8,053 nucleotides of DNA from Pseudomonadota bacterium (GTDB lineage Bacteria > Pseudomonadota > Gammaproteobacteria > Burkholderiales > Thiobacillaceae), in NCBI GenBank assembly GCA_030836725.1, contig JAUPLV010000095.1, forward strand, positions 1 through 8,053. Direction: 5' to 3'. Of this stretch, positions 1 to 7,053 are shown piece by piece. The translations under genes and the position numbers were made by a program. A model generated the notes under the pieces. It was not told the DNA's origin and did not search any database. It was given only the letters and a program-made list of their open reading frames with translations. The first letter of the stretch is position 1, and each line of letters opens with the position of its first letter.

Positions 1-636
1 CGCGGGTGCGGGTGCGGGTGCGGGTGCGGGTGCGGGTGCGGGTGCGGGTGCGGGTGCGGGTGCGGGTGCGGGTGCGGGTGCCGGCGCGGCAGTGGCTGTC
101 GGTTTTGCCTCCGTCTTCTTCTTGCCCTCTTTCGAGCCTTTAGCCGTTCCCGTGCTCCTGGCCGAATTTTCCTGCTGGGCCTGCTCGATGAAGCGGTCCC
201 GCTCCTGGATGCTGACCTCGCCGTTCTTGTCGGCGTCCATGTCATTGAAACGCCGTTTGATTTGCACCAACTGGCCGGACGGGGCCTTCGCCAGTTCAGC
301 CTGCGACAAACCGCCGCTCTTGTCGGCATCCAGTCCCTTGAAGGACGCTTCCCAGGCCGCCCGATCCTTTTGGAGGTGGGCGGAATACTCCTGCAGCGTG
401 ATCACGCCATCCTTGTTGCCGTCGATTTCCGTAAAGTTTTTCGACAGCTGGCGCGCCGGCACCGGCCTGTAGGCATCCAGCTCCTGTTGGGACAACTTGT
501 CGTTTTTGTCCTTATCGGCAAGGCAACGCAAGGTAGTCCAATTGTCAGCCGCATTGGCCGCGGGGGTCGCGGCCTGTTCGGCCGCCAGGGCCTGAACGGA
601 GAACGCAACCAGGATCGTGCTCAGCAAGGTACGCAT
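1..636 (-). CDS. Secreted four-EF-hand protein with Ala-Pro repeat tail (3' end outside window)
   Basis: The frame opens with ATG at 636 and stays open to the window edge, giving 212 visible codons without a stop. An AAGGAA Shine-Dalgarno site (644-649) sits 7 nt before it. Residues 1-18 form a short signal peptide ending ALA, so export is likely. Four canonical 12-residue EF-hand loops follow: D41-E52, D72-E83, D103-E114 and D134-E145, each with Asp/Asn/Ser at positions 1, 3 and 5 and Glu at 12. Their spacing of about 31 residues is that of paired EF-hands, so calcium binding is well supported. A Lys/Thr-rich linker (about 160-180) leads into 13 Ala-Pro dipeptides (186-211), a likely stiff extended tail. 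There is one cysteine (C38). The gene begins 43 nt after the stop of the phosphodiesterase/sulfotransferase gene on the same strand and is probably co-transcribed with it. Its partner and function are unknown. Confidence 0.88.
   Translation of the reverse strand, partial: MRTLLSTILVAFSVQALAAEQAATPAANAADNWTTLRCLADKDKNDKLSQQELDAYRPVPARQLSKNFTEIDGNKDGVITLQEYSAHLQKDRAAWEASFKGLDADKSGGLSQAELAKAPSGQLVQIKRRFNDMDADKNGEVSIQERDRFIEQAQQENSARSTGTAKGSKEGKKKTEAKPTATAAPAPAPAPAPAPAPAPAPAPAPAPAPAPA
4..81. repeat. Perfect hexanucleotide tandem repeat, 13 copies of gggtgc
   Basis: Thirteen uninterrupted copies of gggtgc lie inside the EF-hand gene and encode its Ala-Pro tail on the minus strand. The unit is two codons long, so slippage would lengthen or shorten the tail without changing the frame. 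The left edge of the window lies just outside the visible repeat, so the full length is unknown. Confidence 0.95.
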
Positions 637-643
637 AGGGGAT

Positions 644-649
644 TTCCTT
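644..649 (-). promoter_or_regulatory. Shine-Dalgarno site of the EF-hand gene
   Basis: AAGGAA on the minus strand, 7 nt upstream of the ATG at 634-636. It supports this start, which also places a signal peptide at the N-terminus. The 43-nt gap (637-679) holds nothing else that I can see. Confidence 0.7.
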
Positions 650-679
650 GAGTCTTGAATGAAAATTCAGTCATTGGGT

Positions 680-3616
680 TTAAACGGCGGCGACCATTCG
701 CTGACGATAAAGGGAGGCGTCGACCACGCCCGCCATCGCTTCAACATTCAACCGGCCGCCCAGGAAACGGTTGATCGATTCCGCCACGCGCCCAGGTTCG
801 CGAATCACGTCGCGGTGACGAACGTACAGGACCCAGGCGTTCGGATTGTGCGCCAGCCAGTACTTTACCATGCCCAGCTGACGCGAATAGGCAGCCTGAA
901 TCTGCGTATCGCTGAATTTATCGCTGCCGCGCTTCATCCGGTCGAGCATCGTCTTTTGGGAGGCGAGCACCTCATCCAGGTCGCGTTCTATGAAGATGAC
1001 CCGGCAGGGAATATCCGCGGGAATATAGGGCACCAGCTGCGCCACGATTTTGACCGCCTTGTGCCTCGCCTCGCCTATCCAGTCTCGCGTCTTTCTAAGC
1101 TGAGTGGCCTTTTCCAGTTCGTAGTAACCCTTGGGATTGTCCTCGTCAGCCTTGCGTTTTCGGTCGGTCAGAATCTCCAGGCCGCCCGCATCCAGCATCT
1201 GCATCAGCATCGAAGTCCCGGAGCGGGGCAGGCCCGCCACCACGGCAACGTAGTCCGAAGGCGCGTTGTCGTCCGGCAGGCGATCCTGATACGCGGGTTC
1301 GGCCGTTTCTCCCGCGTCCAGTTCCACCGGGGGCTGAGTAGCCGGCTCGCGCTCGCCCACCGGCGCCTCGATGAATTCATCCTGCAGGATGGCCATGCCC
1401 GCATCCAGGCGCTGTTTCTTGAACCGCCGGAGCTTGCCCAGGGCTTCGCGATGCTGCCTGGCTGCCTCCGGATTGTTGATCCAGAAGCGATACAGCCAGA
1501 GCAGCATGCGATGCGCCTGCGCGAAATTGGGGTTGAGGTCGGTCGCCACCTTCAGGGAGCGCTCCGCGGCGGCGAAGCGGCGCAGGCGGAACAGCGCGCT
1601 CCCCAGAACGAAGTGGGCCATGGGATAGTGGAACATCAGGCGAACGGTTTCCAGCGCCTCGCGGGCGGCCTCTTCGTAGCGGCGTTGCTGCTGGCAGGCG
1701 CGGGCCAGCCCAAGGTGGGCGTGGAAATTCAGCGGATCGATTTCCAGTGCCTTTTTATAGGCGACCTCGGCATCCCTGGCGCGGTGCAGATCGAGATAGG
1801 CCTCGCCGACCTGGATATGCAATCCCGGCCGGTTTGGCTGGGCTTCGCCCGCCTTGTCGAGATAGGCCAGGGCCTCTTCCGGCTTGTCCTCGTCCAGCAT
1901 CACGCAACTCATCAGGAAATCGAGGTCGTAGTGCGTGGTGTTTTTCTGCTCGCGAGCGCGGCGCCATGCCTGCCGTTCCTGAGGGCTGAGCAACGGCGCC
2001 TCCCTGGCCGGCTCACCGGGCGCGGCGGCTGGCGAGGCGGATTCGCGTTCCGCCTTGCGCTCCGCGCGCCGCTGTTGCAGCAGCGCCCGAAACGCCTCGA
2101 TCTCCTTCTCGGCCCGCTCCGCCAGCATGATTCGGGTCTCGCGCAACCGCTCCACCAGGTCGCGCAGGGCCGGCGTATCGCCGACGGCGCGATAGCACAT
2201 GGCCAGTTGCGTGCCGAAGCGCGTTTCCTCGGGCTCGGCCTCGCGCAGCTCTTTCAGAATCGGGATAGCCTGGGGGTAAAGATCGGCGTTCATGTAGGAG
2301 CGCGCCAGGTTGTAGCGCATTTCCCGGGCTGAGCGGGTAACGGCCTGGGCAACATTTTCGCCCGGCGCTTCGACATAACCGAGCGCCACCAGCTGATCCA
2401 GCGCCGCCTTGGCGGCAAGTGGGTCCTGCCGCACCGTTTCGCTATGGCGGCCGTCGTCGCCCGGCACCTGGTCCCAGCTGGGGATGCGCTCGATCGCGGG
2501 GGGCGTCTCGAAGACCTGGAGCAGCGGTTTGCCGTCCATGTCCTCGCCCACCGGCAAGCCATACATAGTCAACAGCGTCGGGGTAATGTCCAGCAGGTTG
2601 GCCCCATGGATCAATTCGTCCTTTTTGATGTCGGGACCGGCCATGACGATCATGCCCAGATCCCGGTGCTCCACCGCCGGGCCGGCCGGCTCGCGCGGAA
2701 TCTGGCGCGGGCGCAGATGGTCGGGATGGAAGCCGTGGTCCGAGCACATGATGATCGTGGTGTCCTCGTCCACCAGACCGAGCAGGGTGCCGAGCATCAT
2801 GTCGTGAAATTCGTAGCCGGCGTTGACCACCCCGGAGTACAGCTCGAAATCGCGTTCCGGAATCCAGTCCCGGCGGGGCGAATGGTATTTCATGAAGCCG
2901 TGCGAGAAGTGGTCGATGGCGTCGAAATAGACCGCGAAGAAATCCCACTCCTCGTTCTCCAGCAGCCAGGTGGCCGCATTGTTGATGGAGATGCACTCGG
3001 CCAGTATCTTCATTGCCGAGCCCAGGCGGCGGTCCTTGGTCTGGTCGATCTCGAGCGCCTTGGGAATGAAGGGCAGTACCTCCTCCGGAACCAGCTCGTT
3101 GGGGTTGAAACGCAGTTCGGCCAGCGTCTCGGCCAGGCGCTCGGGATGCACCGCGCCGGGCGGAAGAGGCCAGGGCTGATCGAGCGGGCCGACGGCGTGG
3201 TGATAGTGGTTGGAGACCATCGCGCCGTTGATGGACTCGACCGGGTGGCTCGGCCACCAACCCACGACGCCGCATTTGTGGCCGGTCTGGTTGAGGATGT
3301 TCCAGATTGCCTTGGTGGTGCGCGATAGCTGGCTCACCGGCTGCACGGCGCCGCCATCGGGCGTCGGCTCGGTGAAACCGAGGATGCCATGCTTGTAGGG
3401 GCGCTTGCCGGTCGCGATGCTGGTCCACAGCATCGGCGAGAGCACCGGCTGCAGGGTCGCCAGGTTGCCCATCACCCCGCGCTCGACCAGGCGCGACAGA
3501 TTCGGCATGCGCCCCTGCTCCATCAGCGGGGTCATCACTTTCCAGTCGGCGGCGTCCCAGCCGACGAGCAGGGTTTTACGCTTTGCCTGGGCGGGCGCGG
3601 GGGTAGGCTGGGTCAT
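680..3616 (-). CDS. Alkaline-phosphatase-family phosphodiesterase / TPR / sulfotransferase fusion protein
   Basis: 978 residues, ATG to TAA, with no signal peptide, so probably cytoplasmic. Residues 15-400 resemble the type I phosphodiesterase/nucleotide pyrophosphatase branch of the alkaline phosphatase superfamily. Candidate metal ligands are D21, D232, H236, D293 and H294 (SDHGFHPDH), with H391 as a possible last ligand. S60 in LSPMLWTSIATG falls where NPP enzymes carry the nucleophilic Thr, counting back from TG; H77 is in KHGI. Residues 430-480 and 563-715 form TPR-like helical repeats, separated by a charged, probably coiled stretch (485-560). Residues 788-978 are a P-loop sulfotransferase domain: GLPRSGTS (795-802) would bind the PAPS 5'-phosphosulfate, and R878 and S886 in ERDLDEVLAS match the 3'-phosphate site. 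PAPS use fits a cytoplasmic location. Substrates are unknown. No convincing Shine-Dalgarno site precedes the ATG, and no promoter is visible in the 75-nt gap to P1. Confidence 0.93.
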   Translation of the reverse strand: MTQPTPAPAQAKRKTLLVGWDAADWKVMTPLMEQGRMPNLSRLVERGVMGNLATLQPVLSPMLWTSIATGKRPYKHGILGFTEPTPDGGAVQPVSQLSRTTKAIWNILNQTGHKCGVVGWWPSHPVESINGAMVSNHYHHAVGPLDQPWPLPPGAVHPERLAETLAELRFNPNELVPEEVLPFIPKALEIDQTKDRRLGSAMKILAECISINNAATWLLENEEWDFFAVYFDAIDHFSHGFMKYHSPRRDWIPERDFELYSGVVNAGYEFHDMMLGTLLGLVDEDTTIIMCSDHGFHPDHLRPRQIPREPAGPAVEHRDLGMIVMAGPDIKKDELIHGANLLDITPTLLTMYGLPVGEDMDGKPLLQVFETPPAIERIPSWDQVPGDDGRHSETVRQDPLAAKAALDQLVALGYVEAPGENVAQAVTRSAREMRYNLARSYMNADLYPQAIPILKELREAEPEETRFGTQLAMCYRAVGDTPALRDLVERLRETRIMLAERAEKEIEAFRALLQQRRAERKAERESASPAAAPGEPAREAPLLSPQERQAWRRAREQKNTTHYDLDFLMSCVMLDEDKPEEALAYLDKAGEAQPNRPGLHIQVGEAYLDLHRARDAEVAYKKALEIDPLNFHAHLGLARACQQQRRYEEAAREALETVRLMFHYPMAHFVLGSALFRLRRFAAAERSLKVATDLNPNFAQAHRMLLWLYRFWINNPEAARQHREALGKLRRFKKQRLDAGMAILQDEFIEAPVGEREPATQPPVELDAGETAEPAYQDRLPDDNAPSDYVAVVAGLPRSGTSMLMQMLDAGGLEILTDRKRKADEDNPKGYYELEKATQLRKTRDWIGEARHKAVKIVAQLVPYIPADIPCRVIFIERDLDEVLASQKTMLDRMKRGSDKFSDTQIQAAYSRQLGMVKYWLAHNPNAWVLYVRHRDVIREPGRVAESINRFLGGRLNVEAMAGVVDASLYRQRMVAAV

Positions 3617-3635
3617 GGATTCGGGCGGAGCAGGG

Positions 3636-3672
3636 AAAACTAAACAACGACGCCCCGGACCAGCCGGGGCGT
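3636..3672 (-). terminator. Hairpin terminator after P1
   Basis: A perfect 9-bp GC-rich stem (3650-3658 with 3664-3672) closes a 5-nt loop. It starts 19 nt after the P1 stop and is followed on the minus strand by a T-rich run (3636-3648, TTGTTTAGTTTT). This is the best terminator of the four because its tail is the richest in T. It lies between P1 and the phosphodiesterase gene, so that gene needs either read-through or a promoter I could not recognise. Confidence 0.7.
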
Positions 3673-3691
3673 CGGGGAAACCGACGGGCGA

Positions 3692-4525
3692 TCAGTGCCG
3701 GGTTTGTTCGGCCTTGAGCGCTTCGCGGCGGCGGCGCAGGCCGGCCAGGCCCAGTCCGCCCAGCGCCAGCGAGGTCAGGCCGTAGACCACGGGCGCCATC
3801 ACAGGAACCGGGGTGGGGGCGGCGGCAGCGGGCGCCAGCGCCGCGCTGCAGGCGACGGGAGTACCGTCGCCCCGGTCGCCCGCCGCAATGGCTGCGTCGG
3901 GCGTGTTCTCGTAGGCATAGGCGATCACGCTGATTTCGGCGGCGCCCGGCGTGCCATTCGAGCGCAGGCAAATCCAGCCGTAGTGGGTGTTGGCGCCGAC
4001 GTTGAAGCGCACCCCGACGAAACCGAACTCCGAGGCGCCGCCCGTCCAGCCGCTTGTCCCCCCCGCCATATCCTGGGAGGTGGTCATTGGAGCGGCAGAG
4101 CCCGTCCAGGGCGCTGTCGCGTTGATGTCAAAGCCGGAACCAAGCTTCATGGCATCGTTACCGATTACTCCGCCGACGATTGCGTTGCCGGATGTGGCCG
4201 GCGCTATGCCGTTGTTGCCGCCTGAGTAACCCCAGATCGCGAAATCGTTGCTGCCATCGCCGTCCATGTCGAACAGACGATAGCCAGCACCCGCGAAGGT
4301 TCCCGTGCCCGCCCCGTTGATGACGCCGAACGTCGGCGCATCGCCTCCGTTCATCACCACGGCCGCCTCGGCCTGTGACATCATGGCCAGGGCGGAACTC
4401 GCCGCCACGCCGAAGGCGGCCACCTGTCGTCCGCTGACCAGGGGTTTCGAGTCCTTCAGGTGACCGCTTGCCGTCAGCAGGTAGTCGTTGATCTGCTTGT
4501 CCAGTGTTGCGCTTGCCTGCGTCAT
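3692..4525 (-). CDS. P1: predicted secreted, membrane-sorted surface protein (tandem paralogue, last of four)
   Basis: 277 residues. Residues 1-57 are a long export region: a polar N-part (KQINDYLLTASGHLKDSKP) and then a weak hydrophobic stretch ending SQAEA, a plausible signal peptidase site. The mature core has a calcium-type loop FDMDGDGSNDF (D86, D88, D90, D94) and a YGWICLRS strand followed by AYENTPDAAI, a pattern common in exported bacterial proteins. Its only cysteines are C186 and C226, a likely disulfide. The end is PTPVPVMAP (237-245), a helix of about 18 residues, RRRR (264-267) and EALKAEQTRH. This has the layout of a PEP-CTERM-type sorting signal but lacks the PEP motif. The protein starts two residues later than its paralogues: six bases holding the first ATG are missing, and the AAGGGAA site (4531-4537) sits before the remaining ATG. 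It has its own promoter and terminator. The function is not recognised. Confidence 0.9.
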   Translation of the reverse strand: MTQASATLDKQINDYLLTASGHLKDSKPLVSGRQVAAFGVAASSALAMMSQAEAAVVMNGGDAPTFGVINGAGTGTFAGAGYRLFDMDGDGSNDFAIWGYSGGNNGIAPATSGNAIVGGVIGNDAMKLGSGFDINATAPWTGSAAPMTTSQDMAGGTSGWTGGASEFGFVGVRFNVGANTHYGWICLRSNGTPGAAEISVIAYAYENTPDAAIAAGDRGDGTPVACSAALAPAAAAPTPVPVMAPVVYGLTSLALGGLGLAGLRRRREALKAEQTRH

Positions 4526-4530
4526 GGTGA

Positions 4531-4537
4531 TTCCCTT
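4531..4537 (-). promoter_or_regulatory. Shine-Dalgarno site of P1
   Basis: AAGGGAA on the minus strand, 5 nt before the ATG at 4523-4525. The spacing matches that of the paralogues even though P1 has lost the first two codons, which indicates that the first Met-Ala of the others is dispensable. Confidence 0.75.
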
Positions 4538-4567
4538 TATGTTGGAAAATGCGATGAAAAACTGCGT

Positions 4568-4585
4568 TTATCGTCTAGACGGTAA
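4568..4585. promoter_or_regulatory. Putative operator: 18-bp near-palindrome at the P1 start site
   Basis: TTATCGTCTAGACGGTAA is symmetric except for one base pair. Its inner 10 bp, CGTCTAGACG, form a perfect palindrome. It abuts the -10 box and covers the expected transcription start (about 4579), a position typical of repressor sites. The sequence is identical in front of P2 and P3. The repressor role is inferred. Confidence 0.5.
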
Positions 4586-4613
4586 TTTATAGCCGCAATG
4601 AAACCCATGTCAA
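4586..4613 (-). promoter_or_regulatory. Sigma70-type promoter of P1
   Basis: -35 TTGACA (4608-4613), a 16-bp spacer and -10 TATAAA (4586-4591), read on the minus strand. The start would fall near 4579, giving a leader of about 54 nt. The same boxes and spacing occur before all four paralogues. Confidence 0.8.
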
Positions 4614-4771
4614 TGCTTGCCTCGGGATTATGCGCAAGCCCGATGGCCCGATACCGCGAGCCCGGCGGTCACGGTCACGGCGCAAGTCAAGCGGCATCAC
4701 GGGCCAGCCAAGAAATTCCGGAGAAAACCTGGTTCCCATATCTGTCTGCGCTCCGTTGCACACACGCAACA
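4614..4771. repeat. Duplicated spacer, copy 1 (between P2 terminator and P1 promoter)
   Basis: About 158 bp without a supportable gene. It is near-identical to 5776-5933 and 6905-7053 and absent upstream of P4, so it travels with the duplicated unit. It contains ggtcacggtcac, a short direct repeat. A 61-codon frame opens from TTG at 4772 but has no Shine-Dalgarno site and overlaps the terminator, so I do not call it. Confidence 0.8.
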
Positions 4772-4794
4772 ACGCCCCGGACCAGCCGGGGCGT
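4755..4794 (-). terminator. Hairpin terminator after P2
   Basis: A 9-bp GC-rich stem (4772-4780 with 4786-4794) with loop accag, 19 nt after the P2 stop. A second weak hairpin GTTGC/GCAAC (4755-4759 with 4766-4770) follows. The T-run is short (TTGTTG), so termination may be partial or depend on both hairpins. Confidence 0.55.
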
Positions 4795-4813
4795 CGGTGA
4801 AACCGCCAAACAA

Positions 4814-5683
4814 TCAGTGCCGGGTTTGTTCGGCTTTGAGCGCTTCGCGGCGGCGGCGCAGGCCGGCCAGACCCAGTCCGCCCAGCGCCAGCGAGGTCAG
4901 ACCGTAGGCCAGCGGCGCCATCACCGGAACCGGGGTGGGGGTGGCGGCAACGGGCGCCAACGCCGCGCTGCAGGCGACGGGAACGCCGTCGCCCCTGTCG
5001 CCCGCCTGAATGGCTGCGTCAGGCGTGTTCTCGTAGGCATAGGCGATCACACTGATTTCGGCGGCGCCCGGCGTGGGGTCCGAGCGCAGGCAAATCCAGC
5101 CGTAGTGGGTGCCACCCGCATTTTCGAATCTGACGCCAACAAAGCCAAACTCGCCGGCCCCCCCCGTCCATCCAGACCCCCAAGGATTATTCAAACCGTT
5201 ACCGACAATGTCATTGCCTGTGCTCATCACACTGCCTGTCCAGGACCCGCTCGGAATTGCCGGTCCAAGCGTAAAGCCAGCCGACAGTTTCGGCAGATCG
5301 TCCGAGCCGCCGCCAAATGCCGCATTGCTTGACTCATAAGTCCCATAAGCTACAGCCAGGCCGTTGTTGCCGCCTGAGTAACCCCAGATCGCGAAATCGT
5401 TGTTGCCATCGCCGTCCATGTCGAACTGGCGATAACCGGCACCCCAGAAGGTTCCGGTGCCCACCGCGTTGATGACGCTGATCGGGGGCGCGTCGCCGCC
5501 GTTCATCACCACGGCCGCCTCAGCCTGCGACATCATGGCCAGGGCGGAACTCGCGGCGACGCCGAAGGCGGCCATCTGCTGTCCGCCGACCAGAGGTTTC
5601 GAATCCTTCAGGTGACCGCTTGCCGTCAGCAAGTAGTCGTTGATCTGCTTGTCCAGCGTTGCGCTTGCCCGCGTCATGGCCAT
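4814..5683 (-). CDS. P2: predicted secreted, membrane-sorted surface protein (tandem paralogue)
   Basis: 289 residues, the longest of the four. I start it at 5683 (MAMTRASATL) and not at an in-frame ATG at 5770. The AAGGGAG site (5689-5695) serves 5683, the N-terminus then matches P3 and P4, and 5770 lies inside the promoter's -35 box. Export region 1-59, ending SQAEAA. The core has FDMDGDGNNDF (D88, D90, D92, D96), YGWICLRS and AYENTPDAAI, with two cysteines (C198, C238). The tail is PTPVPVMAP (249-257), helix, RRRR (276-279). Residues 110-170 hold extra Gly/Ser/Asn-rich sequence that differs from P1 and P3; the part around SSNAAFGGGSDDLPKLSAG is closer to P4. Own promoter and terminator. 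Probably exported and anchored at the envelope; the role is unknown. Confidence 0.9.
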   Translation of the reverse strand: MAMTRASATLDKQINDYLLTASGHLKDSKPLVGGQQMAAFGVAASSALAMMSQAEAAVVMNGGDAPPISVINAVGTGTFWGAGYRQFDMDGDGNNDFAIWGYSGGNNGLAVAYGTYESSNAAFGGGSDDLPKLSAGFTLGPAIPSGSWTGSVMSTGNDIVGNGLNNPWGSGWTGGAGEFGFVGVRFENAGGTHYGWICLRSDPTPGAAEISVIAYAYENTPDAAIQAGDRGDGVPVACSAALAPVAATPTPVPVMAPLAYGLTSLALGGLGLAGLRRRREALKAEQTRH

Positions 5684-5688
5684 GGTGG

Positions 5689-5695
5689 CTCCCTT
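5689..5695 (-). promoter_or_regulatory. Shine-Dalgarno site that fixes the P2 start
   Basis: AAGGGAG on the minus strand, 5 nt upstream of the ATG at 5681-5683. It decides against the longer frame that starts at 5770. Confidence 0.8.
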
Positions 5696-5729
5696 TATGT
5701 ATGTTTGAAAATGCGATGAAAAACTGCGT

Positions 5730-5747
5730 TTATCGTCTAGACGGTAA
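5730..5747. promoter_or_regulatory. Putative operator: 18-bp near-palindrome at the P2 start site
   Basis: Identical to the element before P1 (inner palindrome CGTCTAGACG) and again directly next to the -10 box, over the predicted start near 5741. Confidence 0.5.
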
Positions 5748-5775
5748 TTTATAGCCGCAATGAAATCCATGTCAA
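5748..5775 (-). promoter_or_regulatory. Sigma70-type promoter of P2
   Basis: -35 TTGACA (5770-5775), 16-bp spacer, -10 TATAAA (5748-5753), minus strand. The leader is about 58 nt. It is 4 bp longer than the P1 leader because of an extra tatg near 5697-5700. Confidence 0.8.
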
Positions 5776-5933
5776 TGCTTGCCTCGGGATTATCCGCAAG
5801 CCCGATGGCCCGATACCGAGAGCCCGGCGGTCACGGTCACTGCGCGATTCAAGCGGCATCACGGGCCGGCCAAGTAATTCCGGAGAAAACCCGGTTCCCA
5901 TATCTGTCTGCACTCCGTTGCATACACGCAACA
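5776..5933. repeat. Duplicated spacer, copy 2 (between P3 terminator and P2 promoter)
   Basis: About 158 bp, close to copy 1 with roughly a dozen scattered substitutions by eye and no large indel. No gene is supported here. Confidence 0.8.
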
Positions 5934-5956
5934 ACGCCCCGGACCAGCCGGGGCGT
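5917..5956 (-). terminator. Hairpin terminator after P3
   Basis: The same 9-bp stem (5934-5942 with 5948-5956), loop accag, followed by the small GTTGC/GCAAC hairpin (5917-5921 with 5928-5932). It starts 20 nt after the P3 stop. The T-run is short. Confidence 0.55.
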
Positions 5957-5976
5957 CGGAGAAACCGCCAAGCCGA

Positions 5977-6816
5977 TCAGTGCCGCGTTTGTTCGGCCTT
6001 GAGCGCTTCGCGGCGGCGGCGCAGGCCGGCCAGGCCCAGTCCGCCCAGCGCCAGCGAGGTCAGTCCGTAGGCCACGGGCGCCATCACCGGAACCGGGGTG
6101 GGGGCGGCGGCAGCGGGCGCCAGCGCCGCGCTGCAGGCGACGGGAACGCCGTCGCCCCTGTCGCCCGCCGCAATGGCTGCGTCGGGCGTGTCCTCGTAGG
6201 CATAGGCGATCACGCTGATTTCGGCGGCGCCCGGCGTGGGGTCCGAGCGCAGGCAAATCCAGCCGTAGTGGGTGTTGGCGCCGATGTTGAACCGCGCGCC
6301 GACGAATCCGAACTCCGAGGCTCCGCCAGACCAGCCGCTGGCTCCGCTGCTTAAACCCCAAGCGATATCCGGGTTGGTATTCATTACCGCAGTCACCCAC
6401 GGATTCCCTGAAGAGATGCTGGAACCCGCGGAAAGCTTTGCAACATTGCCATATCCGACGATTGCGTTGCCGGACGTGGCCGCGACTATGCCGTTGTTGC
6501 CGCCCGAGTAACCCCAGATGGCGAAATCGTCATTGCCATCGCCGTCCATGTCGAACAAGCGATAGCCAGCACCAGCTCCAAATGTTCCGGTGCCCACGCC
6601 GTTGACGACGCTGATCGGGGGCGCATCGCCGCCGTTCATCACCACGGCCGCCTCGGCCTGCGACATCATGGCCAGGGCGGAACTCGCGGCGACGCCGAAG
6701 GCGGCCATCTGCTGTCCGCCGACCAGAGGCTTCGAGTCCTTCAGGTGACCGCTTGCCGTCAGCAAGTAGTCGTTGATCTGCTTGTCCAGCGTTGCGCTTG
6801 CCCGTGTCATGACCAT
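5977..6816 (-). CDS. P3: predicted secreted, membrane-sorted surface protein (tandem paralogue)
   Basis: 279 residues, starting MVMTRASATL at 6816 with AAGGGAA (6822-6828) 5 nt upstream. Export region 1-59 as in P2. The core has FDMDGDGNDDF (D89, D91, D93, D97), YGWICLRS and AYEDTPDAAI, with cysteines C188 and C228. The tail is PTPVPVMAP (239-247), helix, RRRR (266-269) and EALKAEQTRH. The stretch NNGIVAATSGNAIVG (107-121) is shared almost unchanged with P1 but not with P2 or P4, so P1 and P3 are closest here, although P2 lies between them. Residues 122-165 are specific to P3. Own promoter and terminator. I assign no function beyond export and probable envelope anchoring. Confidence 0.9.
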   Translation of the reverse strand: MVMTRASATLDKQINDYLLTASGHLKDSKPLVGGQQMAAFGVAASSALAMMSQAEAAVVMNGGDAPPISVVNGVGTGTFGAGAGYRLFDMDGDGNDDFAIWGYSGGNNGIVAATSGNAIVGYGNVAKLSAGSSISSGNPWVTAVMNTNPDIAWGLSSGASGWSGGASEFGFVGARFNIGANTHYGWICLRSDPTPGAAEISVIAYAYEDTPDAAIAAGDRGDGVPVACSAALAPAAAAPTPVPVMAPVAYGLTSLALGGLGLAGLRRRREALKAEQTRH

Positions 6817-6821
6817 GGTGG

Positions 6822-6828
6822 TTCCCTT
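6822..6828 (-). promoter_or_regulatory. Shine-Dalgarno site of P3
   Basis: AAGGGAA on the minus strand, 5 nt upstream of the ATG at 6814-6816. Confidence 0.75.
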
Positions 6829-6858
6829 TATGTTTGAAAATGCGATGAAAAAATGCGT

Positions 6859-6876
6859 TTATCGTCTAGACGGTAA
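6859..6876. promoter_or_regulatory. Putative operator: 18-bp near-palindrome at the P3 start site
   Basis: Third identical copy of the element found before P1 and P2, abutting the -10 box and covering the predicted start near 6870. Confidence 0.5.
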
Positions 6877-6904
6877 TTTATAGCCGCAATGAAATCTCTG
6901 TCAA
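6877..6904 (-). promoter_or_regulatory. Sigma70-type promoter of P3
   Basis: -35 TTGACA (6899-6904), 16-bp spacer, -10 TATAAA (6877-6882), minus strand; leader of about 54 nt. The spacer carries a small difference (tct for ccca/tcca) beside the -35 box. Confidence 0.8.
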
Positions 6905-7053
6905 TGCTTGCCTCAGGATTATGCGAAGCCCGATACCGCGAGCCCGGCGGTCACGGTCACGGCGCAAGTCAAGCGGCATCACGGGCCAGCCAAGAAATTC
7001 CGGAGAAAACCCGGTTACCATATCTGTCTGCGCTCCGTTGCATACACGCAACA
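6905..7053. repeat. Duplicated spacer, copy 3 (between P4 terminator and P3 promoter)
   Basis: About 149 bp, closest to copy 1. It is 9 bp shorter than the others, mainly through loss of one unit of the short direct repeat gcccgatg/gcccgata near 6926, as replication slippage would give. No gene is supported here. Confidence 0.8.

Noticed and set aside
1..81. CRISPR-like or telomere-like repeat
   Set aside because: The units are 6 bp with no spacers and form an in-frame Ala-Pro coding tract of the EF-hand gene.
659..2332. 557-codon plus-strand open frame opposite the phosphodiesterase/TPR/sulfotransferase gene
   Set aside because: It is an antisense shadow in high-GC sequence. The minus-strand frame has clear domain motifs throughout, and the plus frame shows no recognisable domain.
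2442..3428. 328-codon minus and 294-codon plus open frames inside the phosphodiesterase domain
   Set aside because: Both overlap the conserved domain in other frames, are Arg/Pro/Gly-rich as expected for shadows, and lack recognisable motifs.
4587..4772. 61-codon minus-strand frame in the spacer, repeated at 5749-5934
   Set aside because: It opens with TTG at the terminator stem, has no Shine-Dalgarno site and overlaps the next promoter. In the third spacer the frame only continues from upstream sequence. Its recurrence is explained by duplication.
5684..5770. Longer P2 start at 5770, adding 29 residues
   Set aside because: This ATG lies in the -35 region, is not shared by the paralogues, and a good Shine-Dalgarno site serves the start at 5683.
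3695..6354. Plus-strand frames recurring over the four paralogues (for example 3695-4225 and 5980-6354)
   Set aside because: They look conserved only because the underlying minus-strand genes are duplicated; no start signals or motifs support them.
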